Positions 27,576 through 37,265 of a stretch of 64,000 nucleotides of DNA are shown in pieces. Below the pieces are notes generated by a model, which was not told the DNA's origin, did no database searches, and saw only the letters and a list, made by a program, of their open reading frames with translations. Source of the stretch: Pseudomonadota bacterium (lineage in GTDB: Bacteria > Pseudomonadota > Gammaproteobacteria > Burkholderiales > Burkholderiaceae_C). The stretch is taken from assembly GCA_020161775.1 (NCBI GenBank), contig JAIUOW010000023.1, forward strand, positions 1 through 64,000, in the 5' to 3' direction. The translations under genes were made by a program, and so were the position numbers. Within the stretch, counting starts at the first letter, position 1. Each line of letters starts with the position of its first letter.

Positions 27576-28901
27576 TTGAACCCCCAGAACGTACCGCAAC
27601 GCATCGAATGGCATGAGGGCATGCTGCTCGCGCCGCAGCATTTCCAGCAGGTCTCGGCCCGGCTGGACGCGCTGGTGGCCTGGCATACCCTGGCTGTTTC
27701 GCCGTTCGGCTGGGGGGTGCGGCGGCTGGCGCTGGATTCAGCCCTGCTGCCCGCGGGCCTGTTCCGGGTGCGCCAGCTCGAAGCCATCCTGCCCGACGGC
27801 ACCGCCGTCTTTTTCAGCGCCGACGACCCGCTGCACGGCACGCTCGACCTGGACCTGGCGCCGTTTGCCACCCAGCTGGACGCCGGGCCGCTGGACATCC
27901 ACCTGGTGCTGCCGCTGTCGCGCAGCACCCGCGAACGCGGCACGCCGTCGCGCTTTCGCTCTGTGGCGGGCCAGCCGGTGGAAGACGAAGTCTCCGAGGC
28001 CGTAGCCGCCGACGTACCCCGCCTGGTCCCCAACCTGAGCCTGTCGGCCGGTGCCACGCCGTCGGGCCTGTACACCCACTTCCGATTGGCCACGGTCTAC
28101 AAGGACAACGAGCTGATCAAGATGGGGGCCGCGTTGCCCCCTCTTCTTGACCTGCCCAAGGACGGCGAGCTGTGGGAGCGCGTGGCCGGCTTCGTCGGCC
28201 AGTTGCGGGCCAAGGCCGCGTTCGTGGCCAAGCAGACGGCCATCCCTTCGTCCAAGACCGAGGACCGCCTGGCCTACATGGAGCAGAAGGAGCGCCTGCG
28301 CAACCTGCTGTCCGGCCTGCCGCAGATCGAAGCCGTGCTGCGCACGCCGTCGCTGCACCCGTACTCGCTTTACCTGGCGCTGTGCGCGCTGCTCGGGCCG
28401 CTGAGCATGCTCAAGCCCGGCGCGCTGCCACCCGTGCCCCCGGCCTACGACCATGCCGATCCGTCGGCCACGCTGGAGCCGCTCGTCGCCTCGCTGCAGG
28501 ATGCGCTGCAGGAGGTCAGCCAGGAATACCGCGAGGTCAAGTTCGAGTTCAGGCACGGTGCCTACGAACTCACGCTGCTGCCCGAATGGATCGACAAGCG
28601 CCTGGTGGTGGGCCTGCGCGGCCAGCCCGAAAAAGACCTGATCGCCTGGCTGGAAGGCGCCATCATTGGCTCGCAGTCGGTCTATGCATCGCTGCGCGAG
28701 CGGCGCGTGCTGGGCGCGGTGCGCGCGCCCATCGAGGTGGCCGAGGAGCTGGGCGTGCGCACCAGCTCGGGCTACACGCTGTTTGCCATCCAGGCCACCC
28801 CCGGCCTTACGCTGCCCGCACAACCCCTGATCATCAGCAACTCCGCCGAGAGCGCCGCGGCGCAGCGCCCGCAGGAGCTGGTGTTGTTCGTCAAGGGCTG
28901 A
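27576..28901 (+). CDS. tssK: T6SS baseplate protein TssK (VasE)
   Basis: TssK trimers link the baseplate to the TssJLM membrane complex. The 441-residue product begins with the conserved segment IEWHEGMLLAPQHFQQ and ends with the TssL-binding domain region ASLRERRVLGA. The start codon is TTG at 27576, supported by AAAGGAGG four bases upstream; no ATG fits the conserved N-terminus. Confidence 0.95.
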   Translation: MNPQNVPQRIEWHEGMLLAPQHFQQVSARLDALVAWHTLAVSPFGWGVRRLALDSALLPAGLFRVRQLEAILPDGTAVFFSADDPLHGTLDLDLAPFATQLDAGPLDIHLVLPLSRSTRERGTPSRFRSVAGQPVEDEVSEAVAADVPRLVPNLSLSAGATPSGLYTHFRLATVYKDNELIKMGAALPPLLDLPKDGELWERVAGFVGQLRAKAAFVAKQTAIPSSKTEDRLAYMEQKERLRNLLSGLPQIEAVLRTPSLHPYSLYLALCALLGPLSMLKPGALPPVPPAYDHADPSATLEPLVASLQDALQEVSQEYREVKFEFRHGAYELTLLPEWIDKRLVVGLRGQPEKDLIAWLEGAIIGSQSVYASLRERRVLGAVRAPIEVAEELGVRTSSGYTLFAIQATPGLTLPAQPLIISNSAESAAAQRPQELVLFVKG

Positions 28902-28923
28902 GGCCAAAGGACCGCACCGCACC

Positions 28924-29685
28924 ATGGCACGCCAATCCACGGACAAGTCAGACGACGATCACCTGGTTCAGCAATTCCGTGCCTTTTTTGACGAGGTCTC
29001 CAAGGCACAGGCCCGCGCCATCGACATGCGCGAGACCGACCCGGCCATGGCCGCGCAGAACCTGAGCCGCCATCTTGAGAACCTCATCGAGCTGCAGACG
29101 CTGGAGTCGCGCCGCGACGGCAGCCGCTTCGAGCTGGAAAGCATCGCGGATGCGCGCTACCTCAAGGCCGCGCTGGCCGACGAGATCCTGCTGAACACCC
29201 AGTGGATCGGCCGCGACCACTGGACCGAGCACCTGCTGGAAGCCTCGCTGTTTCGCACCAGCATTGCCGGCGAGAGGATCTTCGAGCGCATTGAAGAGGT
29301 GTTGTCCAGCCGCGAACCCTCGCGCCGCGACATCGCCCGGCTGTACCTGTTTGCGCTGGCGCTGGGCTACCAGGGCAAGTACCGCGGCGCGGCCGCTGAT
29401 TCGGCCCGCTTTGCCGGCTACCGCGAGGAACTCTTCCAGTTTGTGTACCAGCGCCCACCGTCCATCGGCACGCGCGACCGCGTGCTGTCCGAGCGCGCCT
29501 ACGCCAGCACGCTGTCGCACATTGCGCCGCGCAAGCTGCCCACGCTCAGCCGCTGGACGGTGATCTTCCTGCTGGGCATGCTGGGGCTCTTGGCCATCTC
29601 TGAAATTTTGTGGCTGTGGCAGTCCTGGCCGGTGCGCCAGGTGTTGCAGGGCGGCCCGGCCCCCGTGACGGAGGTGCAGCGATGA
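28924..29685 (+). CDS. tssL: T6SS inner-membrane protein TssL (DotU)
   Basis: TssL is a cytoplasmic hook-shaped domain with a C-terminal transmembrane helix. The 253-residue product has conserved blocks DEILLNTQW, AGERIFERIEEVL and ARLYLFALALGYQGKYRG, and a single helix near 218-240 (FLLGMLGLLAISEILWLW). There is no peptidoglycan-binding extension. It pairs with TssM. A 13-codon frame (from 29682) overlaps its stop and ends before tssM; I consider it non-coding. Confidence 0.95.
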   Translation: MARQSTDKSDDDHLVQQFRAFFDEVSKAQARAIDMRETDPAMAAQNLSRHLENLIELQTLESRRDGSRFELESIADARYLKAALADEILLNTQWIGRDHWTEHLLEASLFRTSIAGERIFERIEEVLSSREPSRRDIARLYLFALALGYQGKYRGAAADSARFAGYREELFQFVYQRPPSIGTRDRVLSERAYASTLSHIAPRKLPTLSRWTVIFLLGMLGLLAISEILWLWQSWPVRQVLQGGPAPVTEVQR

Positions 29686-29716
29686 ACCGCCCGCGCAGCA
29701 ATATCAGGGGGCAGTC

Positions 29717-32700
29717 ATGTTGAGGGACAACCTGTTCCTGGCCTCATTGGCCGTGCTGATCGTGCTGGTGCTGGTCATCCTGGGGCTGGTGCTGTATTTC
29801 GCGGTGCGCCGTTCGTCGGCCAAGACATCGGCCGACCCCAAGATCACCAAGCTGCGGTTTGATTCCCTGCGCAGCTCGTTCAAGCAGGCCGTGGAGCTGA
29901 TCGAGCAGAACATCGCCTCGCGTTCCGAGCGCTACAGCATCCCGTGGGTGATGGTGCTCAACGAAGGCAAGGGCCAGCGCCAGCTGCCCATCGAGCAGTC
30001 CGGCGTGGCCAGCGCGCTCAGTTCCGAGGCCGCCATGGCCGCTTCGGCCCAGGGCATTTCGTGGCACTTTTTTGACCGCGGCGTGGTCATCGACCTGCAG
30101 GGCACTTACCTGGGTTCGCCCGACGATGAGGACGCGGCCGAAAAGCCCTGGGACGAGTTCCTGGGCCTGTGCCGCAAATACCGTCCCCAGCGCCCGTTTG
30201 ATTCGGTGGTCATCACCGTGCCGGCCAGCCTGCTGCTGGACGACAACCCCGACGCCCGGCTGGAACTGGGCAAGCTGGCCAAGCTCGCGCACCGGCGCCT
30301 GTGGCTGGCGCAAAACCGCTTTGCCATGCGCTTTGCGGTGTATGTGGTGGTATCTGAAAGCGAGCAGATCGAGGGCTTTGCGCAGTTTGCGCGGCGTGTG
30401 CCGGATTCCATGCGTGCCAGCATGCTGGGCTGGTCGTCGCCGTTCGACCTGTCCACCACCTACCAGTCTGAATGGGTCGGCGAGGCGGTGGACACCGTGG
30501 TGCGCACCGTCTCGGACACCAGCGCCGAACTGTTCGCGCAGAACAACCCCGCGGGCGATGCCGGCAAGTTCTTCCTGCTGCCTTCGCGCATCGAACGCAT
30601 CCGCGCGCAGCTGCAGCTGTATGTGGACGAGCTCATGCGCCCCAGCGCCTACCACGAGCCGTTCTTCTTCCGTGGCATCTACCTGACCGGCGACAGCAGC
30701 GAATCGGCGCAAAAGGCGCTGGCCATGGACGTGGCCGATGCGGCCGCCGACATGGACGCGGGCGCTGGCGAACACGGCCCCGACCTGGTGTCGCAGCTCA
30801 TGCGCGAGCCGGCCTTCCTGCGCGACCTGTTTGAAAAGAAAGTCTTCTCTGAATACGGCCTGGCGCGCCCGTCGCGCCAGCAGCTGAGCCGGCCGGTGCT
30901 CAGCCGCGCCGCGCGCTGGGGCGCGATCGCGGTGCTGGGCACCTGGAGCGTGGGGCTCGTAGTGGCCACGGTGCAGATCGAAACCCGCCACACCGACCTG
31001 GCCCGCGCGTTGCAGCAGATCCAGGCTGACGCCGACTACCGCGCCCGTGCGGCCGAACGCGGCGAAATCATCCCTTCCGACTGGTACCGGCGCAAGGCCC
31101 TGTCGTTGCTGGCCGCCATTGAAAAACTGAGCATCGACACGCCCTGGACCGTGTTCATGCCGGGCTCCTGGCGCGTGTTTGACGACCTGGAAGAGCGCGC
31201 GGGCGAACGCATCGAGCGCGAGTTCGGCGAAATCGCCATCAACACCTTGCGCCGCGAGCTGTACACCCGCGCCAGCGAGATGACCGGCGTGGCGCAGGAC
31301 GTGAGCACGGGCGAACTCATCATTGGCGGCGAATGCACCGCGCCCACCGGCTTTGCCGCCATTGCCGAGCTGCCGCGCAAGCCCTCGCTGGCGGTGGAGG
31401 ATCTGCACGAGTTCTCGGCCCTGCTGCAGTACCTGACGCAGCTGGAGCAGCTGGACAACGCCATTGCCGCCATGCAGCGGCTGCAAAAGCCCAGCCAGAA
31501 CGAAGCCGCCGACCTGCGCATGCTGGTCAAGTACACGCTGGGCGCGGAGCTGCCCGGCAGCATCTCGCGCAGCGTGAAGTTCTTCCGCGGCGGCCCGGCC
31601 ACGCTGAGCGTCACACCGGTGCAGCAGGCCGTGCGTTGCAGCCTGGCCAAGGGCATGAACGCGCTGGAGGCCCGGCTGTTCGTCAACAACGACCTGCTGG
31701 TGTCCGAGCAGCGCCTGAACAAGCTGGCCGTGCGCCTGTTCGTGACCGACGGCAGCGCCGGCACCTACGGCCAGACGGTGGACGCCTACCGTGAAGTGCT
31801 GGCGGCCGTGAAGGAACAGGAAACCCTGCTGGCCGCCGGCAAGGGCAGTTGGATGCGCCAGAACGCGCTGGCGCTGGGCCCGGCCTACGACCGCGTGATG
31901 GCGCGCATCGCGCAGATCCGCCTGCTGGGCGCCGACGTGGCCGACCAGACCCGCCAGCAGGCGGCGGTGGCCTTCCAGAAATTCAGCGCCGAATTCTCGG
32001 CGCGGCTGGGCTCCGAGACGCAAAGCGGCGTGGTCTGGCAAGACAAGGAGGCGCGCTTCGCCTTGTCGGCTGACCGCATTGCCGTACGCGATGCCCTGGG
32101 CAACCTGTTGAACCAGCCGTTCATGACCAACCCGCGCGACCGCGAGCTGCCCGACGTGCCGGTGCAGGGCTCCATCGCCTGGGACGCGCAGCGGCTGGAC
32201 CAGGCCCTGGCGCTGGGTGACGTACGCAAGCGTTTCACCGCCGAAGGCCTGCTCAAGTTCCCGCCGGCCGTGCGGCCCAGCGTGGAGAACTTCGTCAACC
32301 AGCAGTTCGCGCGGCTGGTGAATGACCAGGTGGTGGAAGCCCTGTCGGTCACCGGCCGGGCCGAGCCGGGCCTGCAGGCCGATGCGCTGGCTTTCGATGC
32401 CTCGCGCTCGCGCCTCATCAAGGTCCAGGCACTGTTGATGGAGCTGAACGCGCGCGGCAAGGCCGACGAGCTGCGCGGCCTGATCTCGCGCGACGCCATC
32501 GCGCGGCTGCGCCAGGTGGACGAAAGCCTGTCGCGCGCCGAGCTGTATTCCGTGCGCGGGCGCGACTTCCGCGGCTGGATGGGCGACAAGGGCCCGCTGC
32601 TGCAGGCCTTTGGCGTGCAGGACGCTGCCGGCATGCAGCAGTATCTGGCCCAGCAGCATGCGCGCGCCGAAACGCTGGCCCGCCAGGCTGAAAACTACAT

Positions 32701-33775
32701 TGCTTCTCTGGACCTGCCCGCGCCCGGCCCGATCACGCTGCGCTGGCAGGCCATCAGCCGCGACCTGGAGCGCTACAAGCTCAAGAACCCCAACAGCAGC
32801 CTGGTGATGCTGGAGCAATTCCTGCTGACGCAGGGGCCGGAGCTGGACCGCTACAACTGCAGCGAAAAGCTCGCGGGCAAGGGCCCGGGCAGCCGCCCGG
32901 CGGACTACTTTGCCGACCGTCACCTGCAGATCTACACATCCCTGGTCACGCGCTGCAACGAACTGCGCACGCGCGACCAGCAGGAGCAGTGGGCCCTGTT
33001 TGCCGGCAACTTCAACCGCGTGGCCGCCGGGCGGCTGCCCTTCAGCCAGTCGCTGTCGCGCGACGTGGGCGTGGCCGACCTGGAAGAAGTCGGCCAGCTC
33101 ATCCGCACTTTTGACCGCGCCTCGCGCACGCTCAAGGAAATCCAGGCCGACCCGGCCCAGCGCAACAACCCGCAGGCACCGCAGGCGCGCCGCTTCGTGG
33201 ACCAGTTCGAACGCGTCAAGAACTTCCTGGCGCCGCTGTACCCGGCCGAGGAAACCATCGTGGCGGGCTATGACGTCACGGCCGAACTGCGCGCCAACCA
33301 GGCCGCCGAAATCGACGGCAACAAGGTGATCGACTGGACGCTGGAAATCGGCGGCCAGGTGCTGCGCCTGCGCGACGGTCCCAAGGTGCTGCGCTGGGAG
33401 CCCGGCACCCCCGTGACGCTGACGCTGCGCCTGGCCAAGGATTCACCCTTGAACGTGGTGGCCGACCCGCAGCAACCCGCCATGCTGGCCGAAGGCAAGG
33501 CCGTGAGCTTCCGCTACACCGACCCCTGGGCGCTGATCACCATGATCCAGCGCCAGCGCGAGCCCGATGGATCGCTGCGCGCTGACGGCCGTTCGCAGCT
33601 GCTGCGCATGGAATTCCCGCTGCTGGGTGCCACGGGTGAAGACCCGCGCGGCCAGGGGCTGGAGGCGCGCTCGCGCGTGTACCTGCGCCTGACGCTGTCG
33701 CCGGTGGGCAAGAAGACACCGCTGGTCTGGCCAGGCCTTTTCCCGGTGCGCGCGCCGGAATGGAACACACGTTGA
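29717..33775 (+). CDS. tssM: T6SS inner-membrane protein TssM (IcmF)
   Basis: TssM spans the envelope and contacts TssJ and TssL. The 1352-residue protein has one N-terminal helix (~7-30) and a second at ~398-418, then a long periplasmic part. Canonical TssM proteins have three helices, the first two closely spaced; here only one is visible at the N-terminus. The position of the cytoplasmic Walker A (about 74-97) reads VLNEGKGQRQLPIEQSG, without the GKS/T, and the switch region reads DLQGTYLG instead of DTAGRY. NTP hydrolysis is therefore doubtful. The C-terminal IcmF and beta domains look complete. Confidence 0.95.
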   Translation: MLRDNLFLASLAVLIVLVLVILGLVLYFAVRRSSAKTSADPKITKLRFDSLRSSFKQAVELIEQNIASRSERYSIPWVMVLNEGKGQRQLPIEQSGVASALSSEAAMAASAQGISWHFFDRGVVIDLQGTYLGSPDDEDAAEKPWDEFLGLCRKYRPQRPFDSVVITVPASLLLDDNPDARLELGKLAKLAHRRLWLAQNRFAMRFAVYVVVSESEQIEGFAQFARRVPDSMRASMLGWSSPFDLSTTYQSEWVGEAVDTVVRTVSDTSAELFAQNNPAGDAGKFFLLPSRIERIRAQLQLYVDELMRPSAYHEPFFFRGIYLTGDSSESAQKALAMDVADAAADMDAGAGEHGPDLVSQLMREPAFLRDLFEKKVFSEYGLARPSRQQLSRPVLSRAARWGAIAVLGTWSVGLVVATVQIETRHTDLARALQQIQADADYRARAAERGEIIPSDWYRRKALSLLAAIEKLSIDTPWTVFMPGSWRVFDDLEERAGERIEREFGEIAINTLRRELYTRASEMTGVAQDVSTGELIIGGECTAPTGFAAIAELPRKPSLAVEDLHEFSALLQYLTQLEQLDNAIAAMQRLQKPSQNEAADLRMLVKYTLGAELPGSISRSVKFFRGGPATLSVTPVQQAVRCSLAKGMNALEARLFVNNDLLVSEQRLNKLAVRLFVTDGSAGTYGQTVDAYREVLAAVKEQETLLAAGKGSWMRQNALALGPAYDRVMARIAQIRLLGADVADQTRQQAAVAFQKFSAEFSARLGSETQSGVVWQDKEARFALSADRIAVRDALGNLLNQPFMTNPRDRELPDVPVQGSIAWDAQRLDQALALGDVRKRFTAEGLLKFPPAVRPSVENFVNQQFARLVNDQVVEALSVTGRAEPGLQADALAFDASRSRLIKVQALLMELNARGKADELRGLISRDAIARLRQVDESLSRAELYSVRGRDFRGWMGDKGPLLQAFGVQDAAGMQQYLAQQHARAETLARQAENYIASLDLPAPGPITLRWQAISRDLERYKLKNPNSSLVMLEQFLLTQGPELDRYNCSEKLAGKGPGSRPADYFADRHLQIYTSLVTRCNELRTRDQQEQWALFAGNFNRVAAGRLPFSQSLSRDVGVADLEEVGQLIRTFDRASRTLKEIQADPAQRNNPQAPQARRFVDQFERVKNFLAPLYPAEETIVAGYDVTAELRANQAAEIDGNKVIDWTLEIGGQVLRLRDGPKVLRWEPGTPVTLTLRLAKDSPLNVVADPQQPAMLAEGKAVSFRYTDPWALITMIQRQREPDGSLRADGRSQLLRMEFPLLGATGEDPRGQGLEARSRVYLRLTLSPVGKKTPLVWPGLFPVRAPEWNTR

Positions 33776-33781
33776 ACATCC

Positions 33782-34900
33782 ATGCTTGAGCGAGACCGTT
33801 TCGCCCCCGAGATCGAGCCGCTGCTGCTGCCCATTGCCGCGGACGCGCCGTCGGGCGCGTCGCTGCGCTATGACCCGGTGTTCCTGCAGCTGCGCCAGGC
33901 CCGCGAGGAAGACGACCCCACGCTGCCCATGGGCGAATGGGAGCGCCCCCTGCGCAAGGCCGACTGGCGCGCCATTGCCAACCAGTGTGCAGGCCTGCTG
34001 TCGTCGCGCTCCAAGGACCTGCAGCTGGCCGCCTGGCTGTGCGAGGCCTGGACGCGCCAGCACCGCATGGACGGCTTCATGGCCGGCGTGCAGCTGCTCA
34101 ATGGCCTGGTGGACCAGCACTGGGACAGCGTGCACCCGCAGATCGAGGACGGCGACGTGGACGCGCGCGTGGCGTCCTTCGTCTGGATGAACGAAAACCT
34201 GTCGCTGCTGCTGCGCCTGCATGTGCCGGTGGCGCTGCTGCCCGAGCGCAGGCCGCCCCACATCAACCTGGCGGAATGGGAGCAGCTCATTGCCGGCGTG
34301 GTGCCCGAGCGCCGCGAAGACGAAGCCCCGCTGGACCGCGACCAGGTGGTGGAGGCGATCGACGCGCGCGGCCTGCTGTGGCTGGACGACCTGGGCCGCT
34401 GCGTGCAACAGGCCGCCGAGAGCTGGGACGCGCTGTCGCGCAAGCTGGACGACAAGCTGGCGCTGGAAGCGCCCAGCCTGGGCAAGGTGAGCGACACCTT
34501 GCGCCGCCTGCAGCGCGCCTGCGCCAGCCTGATGAACGGGCGCAGCCCGCACCCGCCCGCGCCGCCGGCTCCCGCCGCCGCGCAGCCCGAACAAGACCCT
34601 CTCCAGGAGCAGACCATGACGGACGACAGCACCCCCGTGGCCGGTGCAGGTGCCCCGCAGGCGCAGGCCAGCCTGCCGTCCGGCCCCATCACCAGCCGCG
34701 AGGACGCCTACCGCCTGCTGGAAGCCGCGGCCGAATTCCTGCAGCGCACCGAACCGCACAGCCCCACGCCGTACCTGGTCAAGCGCGCGGTCAGCTGGGG
34801 CCAGATGTCACTGGCCGACCTGATGCAGGAAATCGTGCGCGAAGAAGGCGACCTCACGCGGTATTTTTCGCTGCTGGGGATCAGCTCGCCGCGCGATTGA
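33782..34900 (+). CDS. tssA: T6SS baseplate-cap protein TssA
   Basis: TssA primes tail assembly at the baseplate and can stay at the distal sheath end. The 372-residue product has the ImpA N-terminal domain (~10-130; DAPSGASLRYDPVF, GLVDQHWDSVHPQ), a Pro/Ala-rich linker (~255-280), and the conserved C-terminal segment YLVKRAVSWGQMSLADLMQEIV. This short form lacks the large C-terminal extension of TssA1 types. The gene is the last of the operon and overlaps the converging Hyi-like gene by 20 bases. Confidence 0.9.
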   Translation: MLERDRFAPEIEPLLLPIAADAPSGASLRYDPVFLQLRQAREEDDPTLPMGEWERPLRKADWRAIANQCAGLLSSRSKDLQLAAWLCEAWTRQHRMDGFMAGVQLLNGLVDQHWDSVHPQIEDGDVDARVASFVWMNENLSLLLRLHVPVALLPERRPPHINLAEWEQLIAGVVPERREDEAPLDRDQVVEAIDARGLLWLDDLGRCVQQAAESWDALSRKLDDKLALEAPSLGKVSDTLRRLQRACASLMNGRSPHPPAPPAPAAAQPEQDPLQEQTMTDDSTPVAGAGAPQAQASLPSGPITSREDAYRLLEAAAEFLQRTEPHSPTPYLVKRAVSWGQMSLADLMQEIVREEGDLTRYFSLLGISSPRD

Positions 34901-35649
34901 ACCAGCTCAGACTGTCTGTGGTCGTCGAACTGGGTTTGTATTCGGCCCCTACCCAGCCCTCCCAGCCCAAGCGGTCAATTTCTGCAAACACATAGACGTA
35001 GTCGATCTCGCCGGTGCCCGGCTCGCTGCGCGCGGGCGGCGACGCGAACTGGATGTGCCCGATCTTGTGCCAGTGGCGGCGTAGCCGCGCCACCAGGTCG
35101 CCTTCTTCCACCTGCACATGGTAGCAGTCGAACATGATCTTCAGAGTCTGCAGGCCCGCGCGGTCGATCAGCGCCGCCGCCTGTTCCACCGAATGCAGCA
35201 CATAGCCGGGCCGGTCGCGCCCGTTGAGCGGCTCGATCAGCAGCTGGATGCCCGAGCCGTGCGCGCGGCGCACTGCAACCTCGAGGTTGCGGGCATAGGT
35301 GTCCCAGGCCAGCGCGCGCGGCACGCCGCCGGCCAGGCCGCCCATGACGTGGACGGCGCAGCGCCCCAGCGCATCGGCGTACGCCAGTGCCTGTTCGACG
35401 GACGCCATGAATTCGGCTTCGCGTCCGGGGAGCGCGGCCAGGCCCCAGTCGGCCAAGCCGCCATGTGCAGAGTTGATGCCAACCATGCAGAGCCCTTCAT
35501 TTCGTAGCCAGCCTGCGATTTCAAGAGCCGGGTGCGCATACGGAAACCAGCACTCCACCGCGTCGAAGCCCGCCGCGCGCGGCGGCAAACCGTTCGGAAA
35601 ATGGCATTTCCTGGAACAGGATGGACAGGTTGGCGGAGAACTTCGGCAT
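34881..35649 (-). pseudogene. Hydroxypyruvate-isomerase-like TIM-barrel protein, frameshifted near the N-terminus
   Basis: The main frame (34881-35588) encodes a xylose-isomerase-like TIM barrel of the hydroxypyruvate isomerase/Hyi type: GFDAVECWFPYAHP, LIEPLNGRDRPGYVL, MFDCYHVQVEEGDL and HWHKIGHIQFA. It lacks the usual first ~27 residues. In another minus-strand frame the expected start is present: ATG at 35649-35647 followed by PKFSANLSILFQEMPFSERF. The two frames meet in a GC-repeat at about 35571-35585, consistent with loss of two bases from a CG run or with a sequence error. Metal-binding Glu and Asp residues are retained in the main frame. It is the last gene of a five-gene operon. Confidence 0.7.
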
Positions 35650-35657
35650 CGGGAGCT

Positions 35658-37244
35658 TCAGGCGCCGCCGGCCTCGCCGCTGAACAGGGTGCTGTCCATG
35701 CGCTTGAGCGCGGGGCTCACCGCAAACTCGAATTCAACCGCCGACTTCACCGCGTCGATCTGCACGCCGGGCGCGATCTCGACCAGCTCCAGCCCCTTTG
35801 CCGTCAGGCGGAACACGGCGCGTTCGGTGATGTACAGCACCGTTTGCCCCTTGGCAATGGCCGACGGACCGTGGAAGTTAACCTGGTCGATCCGGTTCAG
35901 GAACTTGCGGTGGCGGCCGTCGCGCACGATGCGCAGGCCGGCGCCGGCCTCCACTCGGATCTCGGACTTGCCGGCGGTCAGCTCGCCGCAGAACAGCACT
36001 GTGCGCGCCTTGTGCGAGATGTCGACAAAGCCGCCGGGCCCGCGCAGGTTGCCCTGGAAGTCGCCGACGTTGACGCTGCCGTCGGACCTTATCTGTGCAA
36101 AGCCCAAGCCGGCTACGTCGAGCCCGCCGCCGTGATAGAAGTCGAACACCTCCATCGAGTCCAGGATGCAATCCGCGTTGTAGTGTGCGCCGAACGCGCC
36201 GGTCTTTTTGGGCGAGCCGATGGCTGGCATGCCGCCCAGGCCGCCGTGTTCGGTGCTGAAGTGAAACGGGCCGTCCAGCCCCTGCTCCTGCACCACGGCG
36301 GGAATGCCCGACGCCATGCCCACGCCCAGATTCACCACGTCGCCCGCGCGCAACTCCATGGCGGCGCGGCGCGCCACCACCTTGCGCACGTCCAGCGGCA
36401 ACGGCTCCAGCGGCGGAATTTCACCGCGCGCCTGTCCGCTCAGCAACGGATCGTGGCCGCCCAGCTGCGTCTGGATCGCCGTGGGGTCGATCACCACATG
36501 GTCCACCCAGATGCCCGGCACCGCGACCATGCGCGGGTTGATCGCGCCACGCGCCACGCGTTCGCGCGCCACGGCAATGACGATGCCGCCGGAGTTGCGC
36601 GCGGCCATCGCCTGGTACTTGATGCCCACGTCCACCGGCTCGCCTTCCATGCTGAGGTTGCCGTCGGGGTCGGCGGCCGTCGCCTGGATGATGGCCACGT
36701 CGATGGGAAACGTCTTGAAGAAGAGATACGGCTTGCCGTCCAGCTCCATGCGGCGCACGAAGTCGGGCGGCGGCGTGCGGTCGTTGACCGGCGTGCGGCC
36801 CGCGTCCACGGCCGCCGGGTCGGCATAGGTGTTGAGCCCCACCTCGGTCAGGAAGCCCGGCGAGCCGGTCGCCTGCTCGCGCAGCAGCTTGAACAGGCAG
36901 CCCATGGGGAACGAGTACGCCTCGAACTTGCCGCTGCTGGCCATGTCGGCAAAGCGCGGCGAGTCGCGGTGGCTGAAGGTCGCGGTAATGACGCGGCGCA
37001 CCATGCCCTCGTGCGCCAGATGCTCCAGACCGGTCTTGGGGTCGGCCCGCCAGCCCTGGCGGTTAGGCAGGAACAGCGTCAGGTCGCGCGGCGCACCCTG
37101 CGCCTCGAAGCGCTCACCCAGCGCGCGCAACACGACCTCGGGTACGGCCATGGATACCATACCGCCTACCACCACAGTCGCGCCGGGCTTCACGGCCGAG
37201 GCCGCCTGCTGAGCCGTGACGAACTTGCCTGCCTGCTCCTGCAT
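35658..37244 (-). CDS. Acyl-CoA:acetate/3-ketoacid CoA-transferase (fused alpha-beta)
   Basis: The 528-residue protein is a family I CoA-transferase with both halves fused, like propionate CoA-transferase or YdiF. The N-terminal half starts with VKPGATVVVGGMVSMAVPE. The C-terminal half has the catalytic-glutamate motif FSTEHGGLGGMPAIG, and GVGMASGIPAV precedes it. It moves CoA between carboxylates by a glutamyl-CoA thioester. It follows the Bug gene by 21 bases and precedes the Hyi-like gene by 8. The carboxylate it activates is not evident. Confidence 0.9.
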   Translation of the reverse strand: MQEQAGKFVTAQQAASAVKPGATVVVGGMVSMAVPEVVLRALGERFEAQGAPRDLTLFLPNRQGWRADPKTGLEHLAHEGMVRRVITATFSHRDSPRFADMASSGKFEAYSFPMGCLFKLLREQATGSPGFLTEVGLNTYADPAAVDAGRTPVNDRTPPPDFVRRMELDGKPYLFFKTFPIDVAIIQATAADPDGNLSMEGEPVDVGIKYQAMAARNSGGIVIAVARERVARGAINPRMVAVPGIWVDHVVIDPTAIQTQLGGHDPLLSGQARGEIPPLEPLPLDVRKVVARRAAMELRAGDVVNLGVGMASGIPAVVQEQGLDGPFHFSTEHGGLGGMPAIGSPKKTGAFGAHYNADCILDSMEVFDFYHGGGLDVAGLGFAQIRSDGSVNVGDFQGNLRGPGGFVDISHKARTVLFCGELTAGKSEIRVEAGAGLRIVRDGRHRKFLNRIDQVNFHGPSAIAKGQTVLYITERAVFRLTAKGLELVEIAPGVQIDAVKSAVEFEFAVSPALKRMDSTLFSGEAGGA

Positions 37245-37265
37245 CCTGTGCCTCTGCCTTGATTG

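Noticed and set aside
29744-32923. 1059-residue minus-strand open frame
   Set aside because: It is antisense to tssM, low-complexity (Arg/Leu/Ala/Gly/His), and a product of high-GC third-position bias, not a gene.
10501-34900. Contractile-tail genes considered as a prophage
   Set aside because: The set is a complete T6SS (TssA-M with ClpV and the TssJLM membrane complex); no capsid, terminase or lysis genes are present.
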